This document shows positions 18,686-26,891 of a stretch of 37,213 bases of DNA, in pieces. Position numbers and translations under genes: made by a program. The DNA comes from an uncultured Clostridia bacterium (GTDB taxonomy: Bacteria; Bacillota; Clostridia; Oscillospirales; Acutalibacteraceae), in the NCBI GenBank assembly GCA_946627725.1, contig CAMOVW010000006.1:1-37213 (forward strand). The letters are read 5' to 3'. Positions within the stretch are counted from its first letter, which is position 1, and every line of letters begins with the position of its first letter. Under the pieces are notes generated by a model. The model saw nothing but the letters and a program-made list of their open reading frames with translations. It did no database searches and was not told the origin of the DNA.

Positions 18686-19369
18686 TTATGCCTTTTTACC
18701 TGTGAAACAGCCGATGCCCTCCACCGCCGTTACGCTCACGTCCTTATACATCCCCTGCAAACGCCGTCTGAGGGAGTCCTCCGTTTCAAACGGCTGGGTG
18801 AAAAAGCCCTTGGGAACGTACAGATGATTGACAAACCAGTCCGTCCGTCTGCAGCAGCCTGCGATATAAAAGCAGCCGCAGAAGGTCCCGCCTTTTTTCA
18901 GAACGCGGTTGGTTTCTCTGTAAGCAGCCTCCTTATCCGGGAACGCGTGAAAGCCGTTGAGCGACAGAACGATATCGAAGCTTTCGTCGGGGAACGGCAG
19001 CGCGCCCACGTCGCCCTGCAGGAAGGTGATGTTCTTTATTCCGGCGCGGTCCGCCTTCTGCTTTGCCGCATTCATCATATCCGCGGAATAGTCAAGGCAG
19101 GTGATCTGCGCCTCCGGCAGATCTTTATAGATAGGCATGGTGAGCACGCCGGTGCCGACCGGCACCTCCAGCAGTTTACCTGTGAAATCCATCGGCACGC
19201 CGGAGAGCGCCTGCTCGATATAGCGGAGGTTCTTTTCCGCGTCCATGTTCCACACCGCGCGGCAGATCGCTTTCCCCGGCAAGGTGGAATAGGTCATCAT
19301 GCCGTCGTAAAACGAGGCGTTGCCGCCGGTGAGCTTATAAGCGTTTCGGATCTGTTCTTTTCTCGTCAT
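18686..19369 (-). CDS. class I SAM-dependent methyltransferase
   Basis: LLEVPVGTGVLTMPIYKDLPEAQITCLDYSADMM...FDIVLSLNGFHAFPDKEAAYRETNRVLKKGG. Confidence 0.9.
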   Translation of the reverse strand: MTRKEQIRNAYKLTGGNASFYDGMMTYSTLPGKAICRAVWNMDAEKNLRYIEQALSGVPMDFTGKLLEVPVGTGVLTMPIYKDLPEAQITCLDYSADMMNAAKQKADRAGIKNITFLQGDVGALPFPDESFDIVLSLNGFHAFPDKEAAYRETNRVLKKGGTFCGCFYIAGCCRRTDWFVNHLYVPKGFFTQPFETEDSLRRRLQGMYKDVSVTAVEGIGCFTGKKA

Positions 19370-19373
19370 ACGT

Positions 19374-20207
19374 TTACCCCGCGAATGTGATCTTCACGAT
19401 TTTCATTTTCACCAAACTGTCGCAGAAGCGGAGCATCAGCTTGTGGAACAGCCCCACGTCGTTGTAGATATCCCGGTAGCCGCGCATGTAGCTCTTTGCC
19501 GTGACCGAGGCAAAGCTGCCGCTCCAACCGGTCAGCTCTTTTTCGTCTTCAAGGGAGAAAAACGCGCTCACGTCCGTGATGCCCGCCTCCTTCAGCCAGG
19601 TTTTTCGCATCATCTTCGCGCCGCGGGCATTGCAGGAATCGAACGCCAGCACCGCGCCGGGAAAGCAATCCGCCATTGTCGCGAACAGCCGTCTGACCGC
19701 TTCTGTTTTGAAATAATAGAACACGCCGGAGGCGAAAAACACTGCGCCGTTTGAAGCGTCGATCCGGTCGATCCAAGCGTAGTCGTTGAGATCACAGGCA
19801 ATATTTTCTTCCCGTTCTCCGGCGGGCAGCAGTTCGTCACGGATTTTTATCACGTCCGGCATGTCGATATTGTACCCGCGGCAGAGCCCGTTGTCGCACT
19901 TGCGGAAGGTATCGTCCAGCCCGCAGCCCAGATTCACTACGGCGGCTTTCGGGTGATCCTTCAGATACGCTTCCGCTTCCTGCCGCAGGTCGTACTGCCG
20001 CTGCGCCACCTCCAGCGCGCCGAACAGTCCCGCCGCGGATTCCATCTTTTTCCGCTTTTCGGCAAAATCGTAATCCAGCGAATCGCAGATCCGCTTTGCT
20101 TCGGGGTCGGAAAACAGCGCCGGGAAATGCTCCGAGCAGACAAGCCGCCCGAACAGTGGGATCACCAGCGTTTCCTGTACGGTATTCTTCTCAATGTGAT
20201 ATTTCAT
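19374..20207 (-). CDS. class I SAM-dependent methyltransferase (leucine carboxyl methyltransferase / TcmP-like)
   Basis: AAVVNLGCGLDDTFRKCDNGLCRGYNIDMPDVIKIRDELLP; LCM-like layout. Confidence 0.8.
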   Translation of the reverse strand: MKYHIEKNTVQETLVIPLFGRLVCSEHFPALFSDPEAKRICDSLDYDFAEKRKKMESAAGLFGALEVAQRQYDLRQEAEAYLKDHPKAAVVNLGCGLDDTFRKCDNGLCRGYNIDMPDVIKIRDELLPAGEREENIACDLNDYAWIDRIDASNGAVFFASGVFYYFKTEAVRRLFATMADCFPGAVLAFDSCNARGAKMMRKTWLKEAGITDVSAFFSLEDEKELTGWSGSFASVTAKSYMRGYRDIYNDVGLFHKLMLRFCDSLVKMKIVKITFAG

Positions 20208-20225
20208 GTTGTTTTCTCCTTTTGT

Positions 20226-21005
20226 TTATCCCAGCGCCACATCCAGCGCCATCATCACGCTGAAGCCGATGGCAAAGGCGATCACGCCGATATTGGAGTG
20301 TTCCCCGGCGCTCATCTCCGGGATCAGCTCCTCCACCACCACGTACAGCATCGCGCCCGCGGCAAAAGAGAGCAGATACGGCATGGCCGGGACTACCAGC
20401 CCCGCGATCAGCACGGTCAGCGCGCCGAACACCGGCTCCACCGCGCCGGAGAGCACGCCCAGCGCGAACGCTTTCGGTTTGCGCTTTCCCTCCGCGAACA
20501 GCGGCATGGAAATGATCGCGCCCTCCGGGAAATTCTGGATGGCAATGCCCAGCGCCAACGCCAGCGCGCCGCCCGTCGTGATGCTGGCGGAACCGGAGAG
20601 GAGCCCCGCGTAAACGACGCCAACCGCCATCCCCTCCGGGATATTGTGCAGCGTGACGGCCAGCACCATCATGGCGGTGCGGTTCAAGCGGCTTTTCGGG
20701 CCTTCCGCCTGATCGATGCTTCTATGCAGATGCGGGATGATATGATCCAGAAGCAGCAGGAACAGTACGCCCAGCCAAAAGCCAATGAACGCCGGAAGAA
20801 AGGCGAGCCTTTCCTTGTCGGCAGACTGTTCGATGGCGGGCACGATCAGGCTCCAGACGGAGGCCGCCACCATCACGCCCGCCGCGAAACCGGTGAGCGC
20901 ACGCTGCACGGACATTTTCAGATCTTTTCGCAGAAAGAACACGCAGGCCGCGCCCGCCGCTGTGCCGATGAACGGGATCAGCAGCCCCAATACGACCGTT
21001 TTCAT
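20226..21005 (-). CDS. ZIP family metal transporter
   Basis: VTLHNIPEGMAVGVVYAG and ALGIAIQNFPEGAIISMPLFAEG, the classic ZIP TM4/TM5 motifs. Confidence 0.95.
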   Translation of the reverse strand: MKTVVLGLLIPFIGTAAGAACVFFLRKDLKMSVQRALTGFAAGVMVAASVWSLIVPAIEQSADKERLAFLPAFIGFWLGVLFLLLLDHIIPHLHRSIDQAEGPKSRLNRTAMMVLAVTLHNIPEGMAVGVVYAGLLSGSASITTGGALALALGIAIQNFPEGAIISMPLFAEGKRKPKAFALGVLSGAVEPVFGALTVLIAGLVVPAMPYLLSFAAGAMLYVVVEELIPEMSAGEHSNIGVIAFAIGFSVMMALDVALG

Positions 21006-21256
21006 TTTCTGCCGAACAGCCCTTTCTTTTCATACGGCGCGCTTTCCACGCCAAGGCAGGTATATCCCGTCTCGTCAATGGCAGTCTTTAAGTCTGCTGC
21101 GTTTACGGGTTCTTCCGTCAGAAAGGACGCTTCTTTTTTCGTATGGGAGGCGGTCACTTTTTTCGCCTTCGGGACCGCTTTTCTTATCGCGTCGCAAATA
21201 TGCGCCTCGCACATGCCGCACATCATGCCGTCGATCTGTAACGTCGTTTTAACCAT
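21002..21256 (-). CDS. heavy-metal-associated (HMA) domain protein
   Basis: MVKTTLQIDGMMCGMCEAHICDAIRKAVPKAKKVTASHTKKEASFLTEEPVNAADLKTAIDETGYTCLG; GMMCGMC metal motif; overlaps both neighbours. Confidence 0.9.
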   Translation of the reverse strand: MVKTTLQIDGMMCGMCEAHICDAIRKAVPKAKKVTASHTKKEASFLTEEPVNAADLKTAIDETGYTCLGVESAPYEKKGLFGRK

Positions 21257-21905
21257 ATCTTTTTCCTTCTTTCTTTTTGTAGCCGCAGTCGCAGTACGGG
21301 CCGCCGGAGGCCAGCGTGTATTCCCGCACGAAATCGCAGGCGCCGCCCACCTCGGCCATCGTGTAATCGAGTCGGCACATCGCCGGAACATATTTGAACA
21401 GTCCCAGTTCCTTCATCAGCGTACAGATGCCGCATTTTGAAAATCGCGCCTCATACCCGCTGCCGTCTTTGTAGGGCAGAAATTCCATGTTCCAGGAATA
21501 CGGATTCCGGTCGGCGGCGTTCAGCGCGGCGGTTTTCTTCATTCCCGCCACGTCCTTTTCGCTGAATTTGCGTTTATCGCTCATCCGGAAAAACCAGCGT
21601 GTCGGCGCGTTCATCATGGCCTTTTCGTAAAAGACCGTCAACTTTTCCACCGCCGGTTTTTCTTTCATGGAGAGCAGGAAAGAGGCGAGCATGGCGCAGC
21701 TTATTATGTTCATTTTGAAGCGGTCGCCTTTTTCAAATTCCGGAAGCTTTTGAATAATCTCTTTGTATTTCGGCTTCGCCGCGGCTGTAATCCTTACTGC
21801 CTCATTCTCATTGAAGCAGAGAACCGAAACCAGATGGTTTTGGAACGATCTTTTGTAAAGCGCCCACATGCCCATGGGCATACCGATATATTTCATATTT
21901 ATCAC
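21249..21905 (-). CDS. L-2-amino-thiazoline-4-carboxylic acid hydrolase family protein (ATC paralog 3)
   Basis: YEARFSKCGICTLMKELGLFKYVPAMCRLDYTMAEVGGACDFVREYTLASGGPYCDCGYKKK. Confidence 0.75.
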   Translation of the reverse strand: MINMKYIGMPMGMWALYKRSFQNHLVSVLCFNENEAVRITAAAKPKYKEIIQKLPEFEKGDRFKMNIISCAMLASFLLSMKEKPAVEKLTVFYEKAMMNAPTRWFFRMSDKRKFSEKDVAGMKKTAALNAADRNPYSWNMEFLPYKDGSGYEARFSKCGICTLMKELGLFKYVPAMCRLDYTMAEVGGACDFVREYTLASGGPYCDCGYKKKEGKRYG

Positions 21906-22810
21906 GCGCCTTTTATCAGCCGGACCATCAGCTCCCAGCCGTCTTTTGCTTCCCTGCAGACCGGAAAAACGGGATAGCAGTGGAACATTCCTTCGCCCAC
22001 GATCATTTCGTAATCGACGCCGTATTCACACATGGCTTTTTCAAAGGACGGGGCGCAGGCGTAAAGCGTCTCGTCGCTGCCGTAAATGAAGGTGGTTTTC
22101 GGGCAGTTTGTGAAGTCGCCCTTCTGCAGCCAGATCATATATTTCGGAACGCTTTTGTCACCGTGCCGCATGATCTCCACCGCGGTTTTCATATACTGCG
22201 CCGGAATCGCGACGTCCTTTTTGTCCAGCTCCAACATTCTCTGCCATTCTTCGTCCGTATCCACGCAGGTGCCGGGCGAGATCGCCAGTATATATCCCGG
22301 CATGGGCGTGTCCGCGTGCCCGTCGTTGATATACGGAACCATGCCGAGCGCCAGATTGCCGCCGGAAGAGGTGCCGAGCACCGAGATGTTTTCCGATGCG
22401 TAATCCCGCAGCATCACCCGGTAGGTCTCGTGGATCATTTCATAAGCCTTTGTCAAAGGATAATCGGTACACAACGGATAGTACGGGACGAATACGTCAA
22501 CGCCGGTTTCTTTTGCGAACCGCAGCGCTTTCTTGATGGAACCGGATCTTGGCGCCGATATCATCCCGCCGCCGATCAGGAAGAGGTTGGCCTTATTTGC
22601 TTTTTTCTTGTGAATCAGCTTCAGCACAGGGCAGCCCATGATTTCAATGCGACTGATATCAAAAGCCTCGTCCTTCAGGTTCGGGATCCGGTTCTTGGCA
22701 TTCTGCTTTCGCCGGTTTTCCAGGAGCTCTTCTGTACTCATGCCGGTCCACATTTTCTTAATGTTTGCGGCTTTTACCAGCCGTTTCAGAATTTCGTATT
22801 TCAGTGTCAT
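21902..22810 (-). CDS. alpha/beta hydrolase, HSL/esterase-like
   Basis: NLFLIGGGMISAPRSGSIKKALRFAKETGVDVFVPYYPL...NISVLGTSSGGNLALGMVPY; GTSSGG nucleophile elbow. Confidence 0.85.
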   Translation of the reverse strand: MTLKYEILKRLVKAANIKKMWTGMSTEELLENRRKQNAKNRIPNLKDEAFDISRIEIMGCPVLKLIHKKKANKANLFLIGGGMISAPRSGSIKKALRFAKETGVDVFVPYYPLCTDYPLTKAYEMIHETYRVMLRDYASENISVLGTSSGGNLALGMVPYINDGHADTPMPGYILAISPGTCVDTDEEWQRMLELDKKDVAIPAQYMKTAVEIMRHGDKSVPKYMIWLQKGDFTNCPKTTFIYGSDETLYACAPSFEKAMCEYGVDYEMIVGEGMFHCYPVFPVCREAKDGWELMVRLIKGA

Positions 22811-23535
22811 TTCATCATGTCCCCCTTCTTCCTGCTGACCAGAAAGCCCTGTTCGTCCGGTACCGTTTCATACTCCCCGGCGATCGGATTCCTGTTTCCC
22901 ACAACAAGGTAGTCGCATTGATTGCTGTTGCCGCAGGTGCCGCAGCGGATCAGCGTCCCGTGTATCTCTCCGATCCCGAAGAAGTCGCTGTTGCACAGGA
23001 GCGGAAGCACATGGAGAAGCCCGTGCTTTTTGGCGAATTCCGCGTTGGGGCACTGTGTGAAGCTATAGCTTGCCGCATGGTGTTCTTTATCATACGGTGC
23101 GTCGACGTTGATAAACCCGTCAGGGTACCGGAGGATATCCTTGCGGTCTCTGTTCCCGGACTTCCGGAACACGTTGTCGATCAGCCGCATGTTGGACGGG
23201 CGGTTCAGGTCAAAGATCTTTCCGAACTTTGTAAAGGGGCCCATAAACAGGTTCTGCACAAAGTCCTGCAGTTCGGATATCGGCGGCCGGTCCGGCAGCG
23301 CGGGATAGAGCGCGAAGATCAGCAGACCGCCGTAGATCGCCTTGGCGTGCCCGTTTCTGCTTCCGCCGTAGTCAGGCAGATCCAAAAGATAGTTCCGGTA
23401 GTTCTCCTGCGTCTGCGCCCAGATCCTGTCTGCCTCGGCTTCCCCGTAGCGGTCTTTCAGCCAGTTTCGGACCGGTTCCCCGTAAGGGAGCTGTTCGATC
23501 GTCATGTGGCGGTTTTTCATTTTGCCTGTTTTCAT
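22807..23535 (-). CDS. L-2-amino-thiazoline-4-carboxylic acid hydrolase family protein (ATC paralog 4)
   Basis: ASYSFTQCPNAEFAKKHGLLHVLPLLCNSDFFGIGEIHGTLIRCGTCGNSNQCDYLVVGNRNPIAGEYETVPDEQGFLVSRKK; ATGA overlap with the upstream gene. Confidence 0.75.
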   Translation of the reverse strand: MKTGKMKNRHMTIEQLPYGEPVRNWLKDRYGEAEADRIWAQTQENYRNYLLDLPDYGGSRNGHAKAIYGGLLIFALYPALPDRPPISELQDFVQNLFMGPFTKFGKIFDLNRPSNMRLIDNVFRKSGNRDRKDILRYPDGFINVDAPYDKEHHAASYSFTQCPNAEFAKKHGLLHVLPLLCNSDFFGIGEIHGTLIRCGTCGNSNQCDYLVVGNRNPIAGEYETVPDEQGFLVSRKKGDMMK

Positions 23536-24167
23536 TTCGGGTCCTCCGCTTTGTCTCCCACGACCCAATAATCACAGATCGGTTCCCCTTTTGCGATCGT
23601 GTGTTTCCTATGTAATTTCCCGTGCTGCAGCCGAAACATGACCTCGTCCGTGGCGCAGAGCGCTGGCATCAGCTCCGCGATGCCTTCGCGTTCACAGAAC
23701 TCGCAGATCGGGCAGCGGGTGAAATAATAGAAGCTGCCTTCTTTGTGGCGGGACTCGTCAAAGCTCACGTTCCAGTTGACCGGATAGTCTTTCCCGTGTC
23801 TGGCAAACCAGGCTTCGTATTTCCGCATCTCCCGTTCCCATTTTTTCGGAGTCCTGTTCAGATCTGTCATGCCGAAAAACGTGCGGAGCATCCCGGATTC
23901 CAGCACGTCGGTCATCACCATCGCCATCCCGTCCGGCGTGATCTGCCTGCCGCTACCCAGCCAGACCGCGGTGAAAACATAGGCAAAGTATGCATTCATC
24001 GCCATGGGGTTGCCGGGCCCCAGATCGTCGGCACGGGAAAGAAGCCGTCTGTATTCGTTTTTTCCGTTTTTGACAACTTTTTCTGCCAACTCTCTATCAA
24101 ATCGCCTTGCTATGCTCTTTTTTATCAATGGCGCAAACAGCATCCAATAAATTCCTTTGTATTTCAT
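23532..24167 (-). CDS. L-2-amino-thiazoline-4-carboxylic acid hydrolase family protein (ATC paralog 5)
   Basis: SFYYFTRCPICEFCEREGIAELMPALCATDEVMFRLQHGKLHRKHTIAKGEPICDYWVVGDK. Confidence 0.75.
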   Translation of the reverse strand: MKYKGIYWMLFAPLIKKSIARRFDRELAEKVVKNGKNEYRRLLSRADDLGPGNPMAMNAYFAYVFTAVWLGSGRQITPDGMAMVMTDVLESGMLRTFFGMTDLNRTPKKWEREMRKYEAWFARHGKDYPVNWNVSFDESRHKEGSFYYFTRCPICEFCEREGIAELMPALCATDEVMFRLQHGKLHRKHTIAKGEPICDYWVVGDKAEDPK

Positions 24168-24229
24168 AAGCGCGTTTTCTCTTTTTTGAAATCAGAAATC
24201 TTCTTACATAAAAATATTACTCTTCAAAA

Positions 24230-24349
24230 TCAGTTTTGGATACTCACATTGAAACACATCAGCCAGTCTCCGACCCCACACAGAAACAAACCCGCAAAAC
24301 CGAAAAGAAAAGCCTCTTTCCATCTTCTATATTCATTCATTCGATTCAT
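24230..24349 (-). pseudogene. 39-aa ORF, probable truncated remnant of a DUF6796-like membrane protein
   Basis: MNRMNEYRRWKEAFLFGFAGLFLCGVGDWLMCFNVSIQN*; the KEAFLFGFAGLFLCGVGDWLM stretch resembles KKLLIAGIVGCLLYVIGDFLF of ORF 15819-16547. Start overlaps the end of the hydrolase gene (24333). Confidence 0.5.
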
Positions 24350-25103
24350 CTCCGATTGCTCTGCATAACTCCGAAGCCAGCAGTCCGGGCTTCAGTGCCG
24401 CAAGGCCACCGTGCCCGATCTCTTCAAAAACACGGAACACGGTTTTCGGTAAATGGTTTTTGATGTACAGAATATCCCATTTCCGGGCTTTTTCTTCCGT
24501 TCTCGCGTACCAGTATTCCAAATGCCTGCAATCCGTATTGATTTCTTTCGGCATATCGTAATTGTTGCAGGATTCAAAGGTCCGCCATATAGTCTTCGCG
24601 CTGACGAACTTCAACACCTTTTCAATGTACCTGAGATCTTCTTCCGAATATTCGTCGGAGGTGAACGCCTTTTCCAGCAGCCGGATCCCGCCGAGCTTTC
24701 CCATGGAAACCATCAGGAAATCGCGGACCGCGATCAGCCGCGTTGCGATCCACGGCAGCTGATACGGCGTAATGCCGCCGTCTATCACGGCGCTTCGCGG
24801 TTTGATCCGGTTATCTGCAAGGAGCTTTGTCACGATCGCGCCGCCCATGGAGCAGCCATAAACGCAGGCAATCTCTGTGTGTCCGTTTTTAATCAGCCGA
24901 TCCGCCAGCTCCGATGCGATCTTCTCCACGCCGGTGAAATCCCCCGGCATCTCTTCATCGTATCCGGGCAGCGCCGGGATGATCAGATGATACCGGTCCT
25001 CCAGCAGCGGGATCACATACTCGAAATAATCCCACATGACAAGGGCGGGGTGGATCAGCACAACCACCGGTTTATTCTCATTTCCGAATTCATGGATCGT
25101 CAT
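24333..25103 (-). CDS. alpha/beta hydrolase
   Basis: MTIHEFGNENKPVVVLIHPALVMWDYFEYVIPLLEDRYHLIIPALPGYDEEM...ACVYGCSMGGAIVTKLL; GCSMGG nucleophile elbow. Confidence 0.9.
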   Translation of the reverse strand: MTIHEFGNENKPVVVLIHPALVMWDYFEYVIPLLEDRYHLIIPALPGYDEEMPGDFTGVEKIASELADRLIKNGHTEIACVYGCSMGGAIVTKLLADNRIKPRSAVIDGGITPYQLPWIATRLIAVRDFLMVSMGKLGGIRLLEKAFTSDEYSEEDLRYIEKVLKFVSAKTIWRTFESCNNYDMPKEINTDCRHLEYWYARTEEKARKWDILYIKNHLPKTVFRVFEEIGHGGLAALKPGLLASELCRAIGDESNE

Positions 25104-25146
25104 CCGGACGCCTTCTTTCGCCTTTCTAAGATAGTTTTATTGTGCC

Positions 25147-25932
25147 TTAACGAATCAAACCCCATTCTGCGAACTTCTCAAAGCCGCCGACGCCCCTTAT
25201 GTATTCTTTTGCAATCGCTGTGATCTCATCGTAAGGGACGCCGTTGATACAGTCGTCGCCGATGGCGCAGCACAGCTCGACCGGCTTCCCGGTTTCCTGC
25301 GCCTTGAGCCACGCGTAAATATTGACGCTGACGTCTGCTTTGGACAGATCCTTTCCATGGAGACCGCCGCCCGTTACGCTGTCGCCCATATCCGAGCCGA
25401 GCTTCCGGTTGGTCGCGCCGCTGTCCACGTCCGACCCGCCGGTCCAATCTCCCAACGGATTGACCTCGGCGTCGGCATAGTATCTGCGAAGGAACACGCT
25501 GTCGGCGTTGCTTTGGCAGATGATCAGACGGTTGCCGTCAAGGATGTATTTCCCGTCGCTTTTGTAGGCGTCGTAGATCTGCCGCGCCAGAGCGGTCAGC
25601 TTCTTTTGTTCTTCCGTTACCGGCATGCCTTTAAAAATACCGTTATCGCCGCAATGAACGCTTTCGTTCTGGTTTTCCGCAAGATGGACGTCCTGCGGAA
25701 CTTCCGCGTAATCTACCGCAAGTTCGCCCGCAATGCGGGAGACAGCCGCGGTGACCTGGTTCCTCGGCAGACGCACGGAGGTTTCCGCAATAATGTGACA
25801 GTTGCCGTGTCCGAGCAAAACCTCTACCGCGATTTTCGGGCTTTCTTCCAAGGCGTATGCCAGATCCACCAACGCGCCGGCGATACGGTCTGCCACTTTA
25901 TCCGGATGCGCGGGATTTACTTTCTCAAACAT
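25147..25932 (-). CDS. shortened S-adenosylmethionine synthetase (MetK)-like protein
   Basis: NPAHPDKVADRIAGALVDLA; HCGDNGIFKG; LGDWTGGSDVDSGATNRKLGSDMGDSVTGGGLHGKDLSKADVSVNIYA; MetK catalytic motifs in about 261 aa. Confidence 0.8.
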   Translation of the reverse strand: MFEKVNPAHPDKVADRIAGALVDLAYALEESPKIAVEVLLGHGNCHIIAETSVRLPRNQVTAAVSRIAGELAVDYAEVPQDVHLAENQNESVHCGDNGIFKGMPVTEEQKKLTALARQIYDAYKSDGKYILDGNRLIICQSNADSVFLRRYYADAEVNPLGDWTGGSDVDSGATNRKLGSDMGDSVTGGGLHGKDLSKADVSVNIYAWLKAQETGKPVELCCAIGDDCINGVPYDEITAIAKEYIRGVGGFEKFAEWGLIR

Positions 25933-25968
25933 ATCATTTTCCTTTCTGTTTTCTCTTCTCCGTTTTTT

Positions 25969-26580
25969 CTACTTTTCATTTCTTCTGACGCACTCGGTAT
26001 ATATCAGGGCAATCCGCGCCGCCATTTCCTTGCTGAAAGTGACCTTCCAGCCGTTCACTTCCAGAAATTGCAGATATTCCTGCGCGGACCACTGATGTTC
26101 AAAACGGACCCCTGCAACGCGCAGGATGCCGGACCAGATACGGCTCACCGTCGTTCCCTTGTGTTCCACGAAATTCGGCGCGATCAGAACGCCGTCGGGC
26201 CGCAGCACGCGGTCGATTTCCCGCAGCGCCCGTTCCGGTTCCGGAATGATATGCAAGGCGTTGGAAATGATCACCGCGTCAAAGGAATCGTCTTCATAGG
26301 GAAGCGCCGTGGCGTCCGCCACCTCAAACCGCAGCTTTGTCGGGTATACGCCTTTTTTCGCTTGAGCGATCATCCCTTCGGAATAGTCCGTTGCAATGAT
26401 CGTTTTGGAAGCGGAGGCCACGTGCTTCGCCAATAACCCGGGGCCCGTAGCGATCTCTAGCACGTCCTTGTTCCGGATCGTCTCAGGGATCCTGTCGTAC
26501 ATAAACTGGTATATCTTTTTATCTGACCGCATGGCCCGCTCATAGATCGGCGCATACAGATCCCACATCTTTTTTGTCAT
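25969..26580 (-). CDS. class I SAM-dependent methyltransferase
   Basis: VLEIATGPGLLAKHVASASKTIIATDYSEGMIAQA...FDAVIISNALHIIPEPERALREIDRVLRPDG; start at 26580 after AAGGTGACGTCT. Confidence 0.9.
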   Translation of the reverse strand: MTKKMWDLYAPIYERAMRSDKKIYQFMYDRIPETIRNKDVLEIATGPGLLAKHVASASKTIIATDYSEGMIAQAKKGVYPTKLRFEVADATALPYEDDSFDAVIISNALHIIPEPERALREIDRVLRPDGVLIAPNFVEHKGTTVSRIWSGILRVAGVRFEHQWSAQEYLQFLEVNGWKVTFSKEMAARIALIYTECVRRNEK

Positions 26581-26695
26581 AGACGTCACCTTTTTGTTTG
26601 AACGAAAAAAAACATACGGCGCGCAGGATCGTTTTCCCGGCACCGTATGCGTTTGTTGGGTATTTGAAGCGAAACTTCCTGCCGGGCGGAACAGC

Positions 26696-26869
26696 TTACT
26701 TCTTCTGATGACAGGTCCCGCTCATCGCGCAGTGCGCGCAGTTCCCGCCGCAGGACGAAACGCCCTTTTTCTTATCCTTCCGGAGCTTCACGACGATAAT
26801 CACAACGATTGCGATCAGGAACAGCGTGATCAGCACCGTGCCGATGTTCGCCGTCAGCCAGCTCAGCAT
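26696..26869 (-). CDS. FeoB-associated Cys-rich membrane protein
   Basis: Manual translation MLSWLTANIGTVLITLFLIAIVVIIVVKLRKDKKKGVSSCGGNCAHCAMSGTCHQKK; immediately downstream of feoB; absent from the ORF track (57 aa). Confidence 0.9.
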   Translation of the reverse strand: MLSWLTANIGTVLITLFLIAIVVIIVVKLRKDKKKGVSSCGGNCAHCAMSGTCHQKK

Positions 26870-26891
26870 AAAACCGCTTCCTTTCGTATTC

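Noticed and set aside
19953-21440. 495-aa plus-strand ORF opposite the LCM methyltransferase, ZIP and HMA genes
   Set aside because: Spans several well-supported minus-strand genes; low-complexity RQH-rich composition typical of antisense translation.
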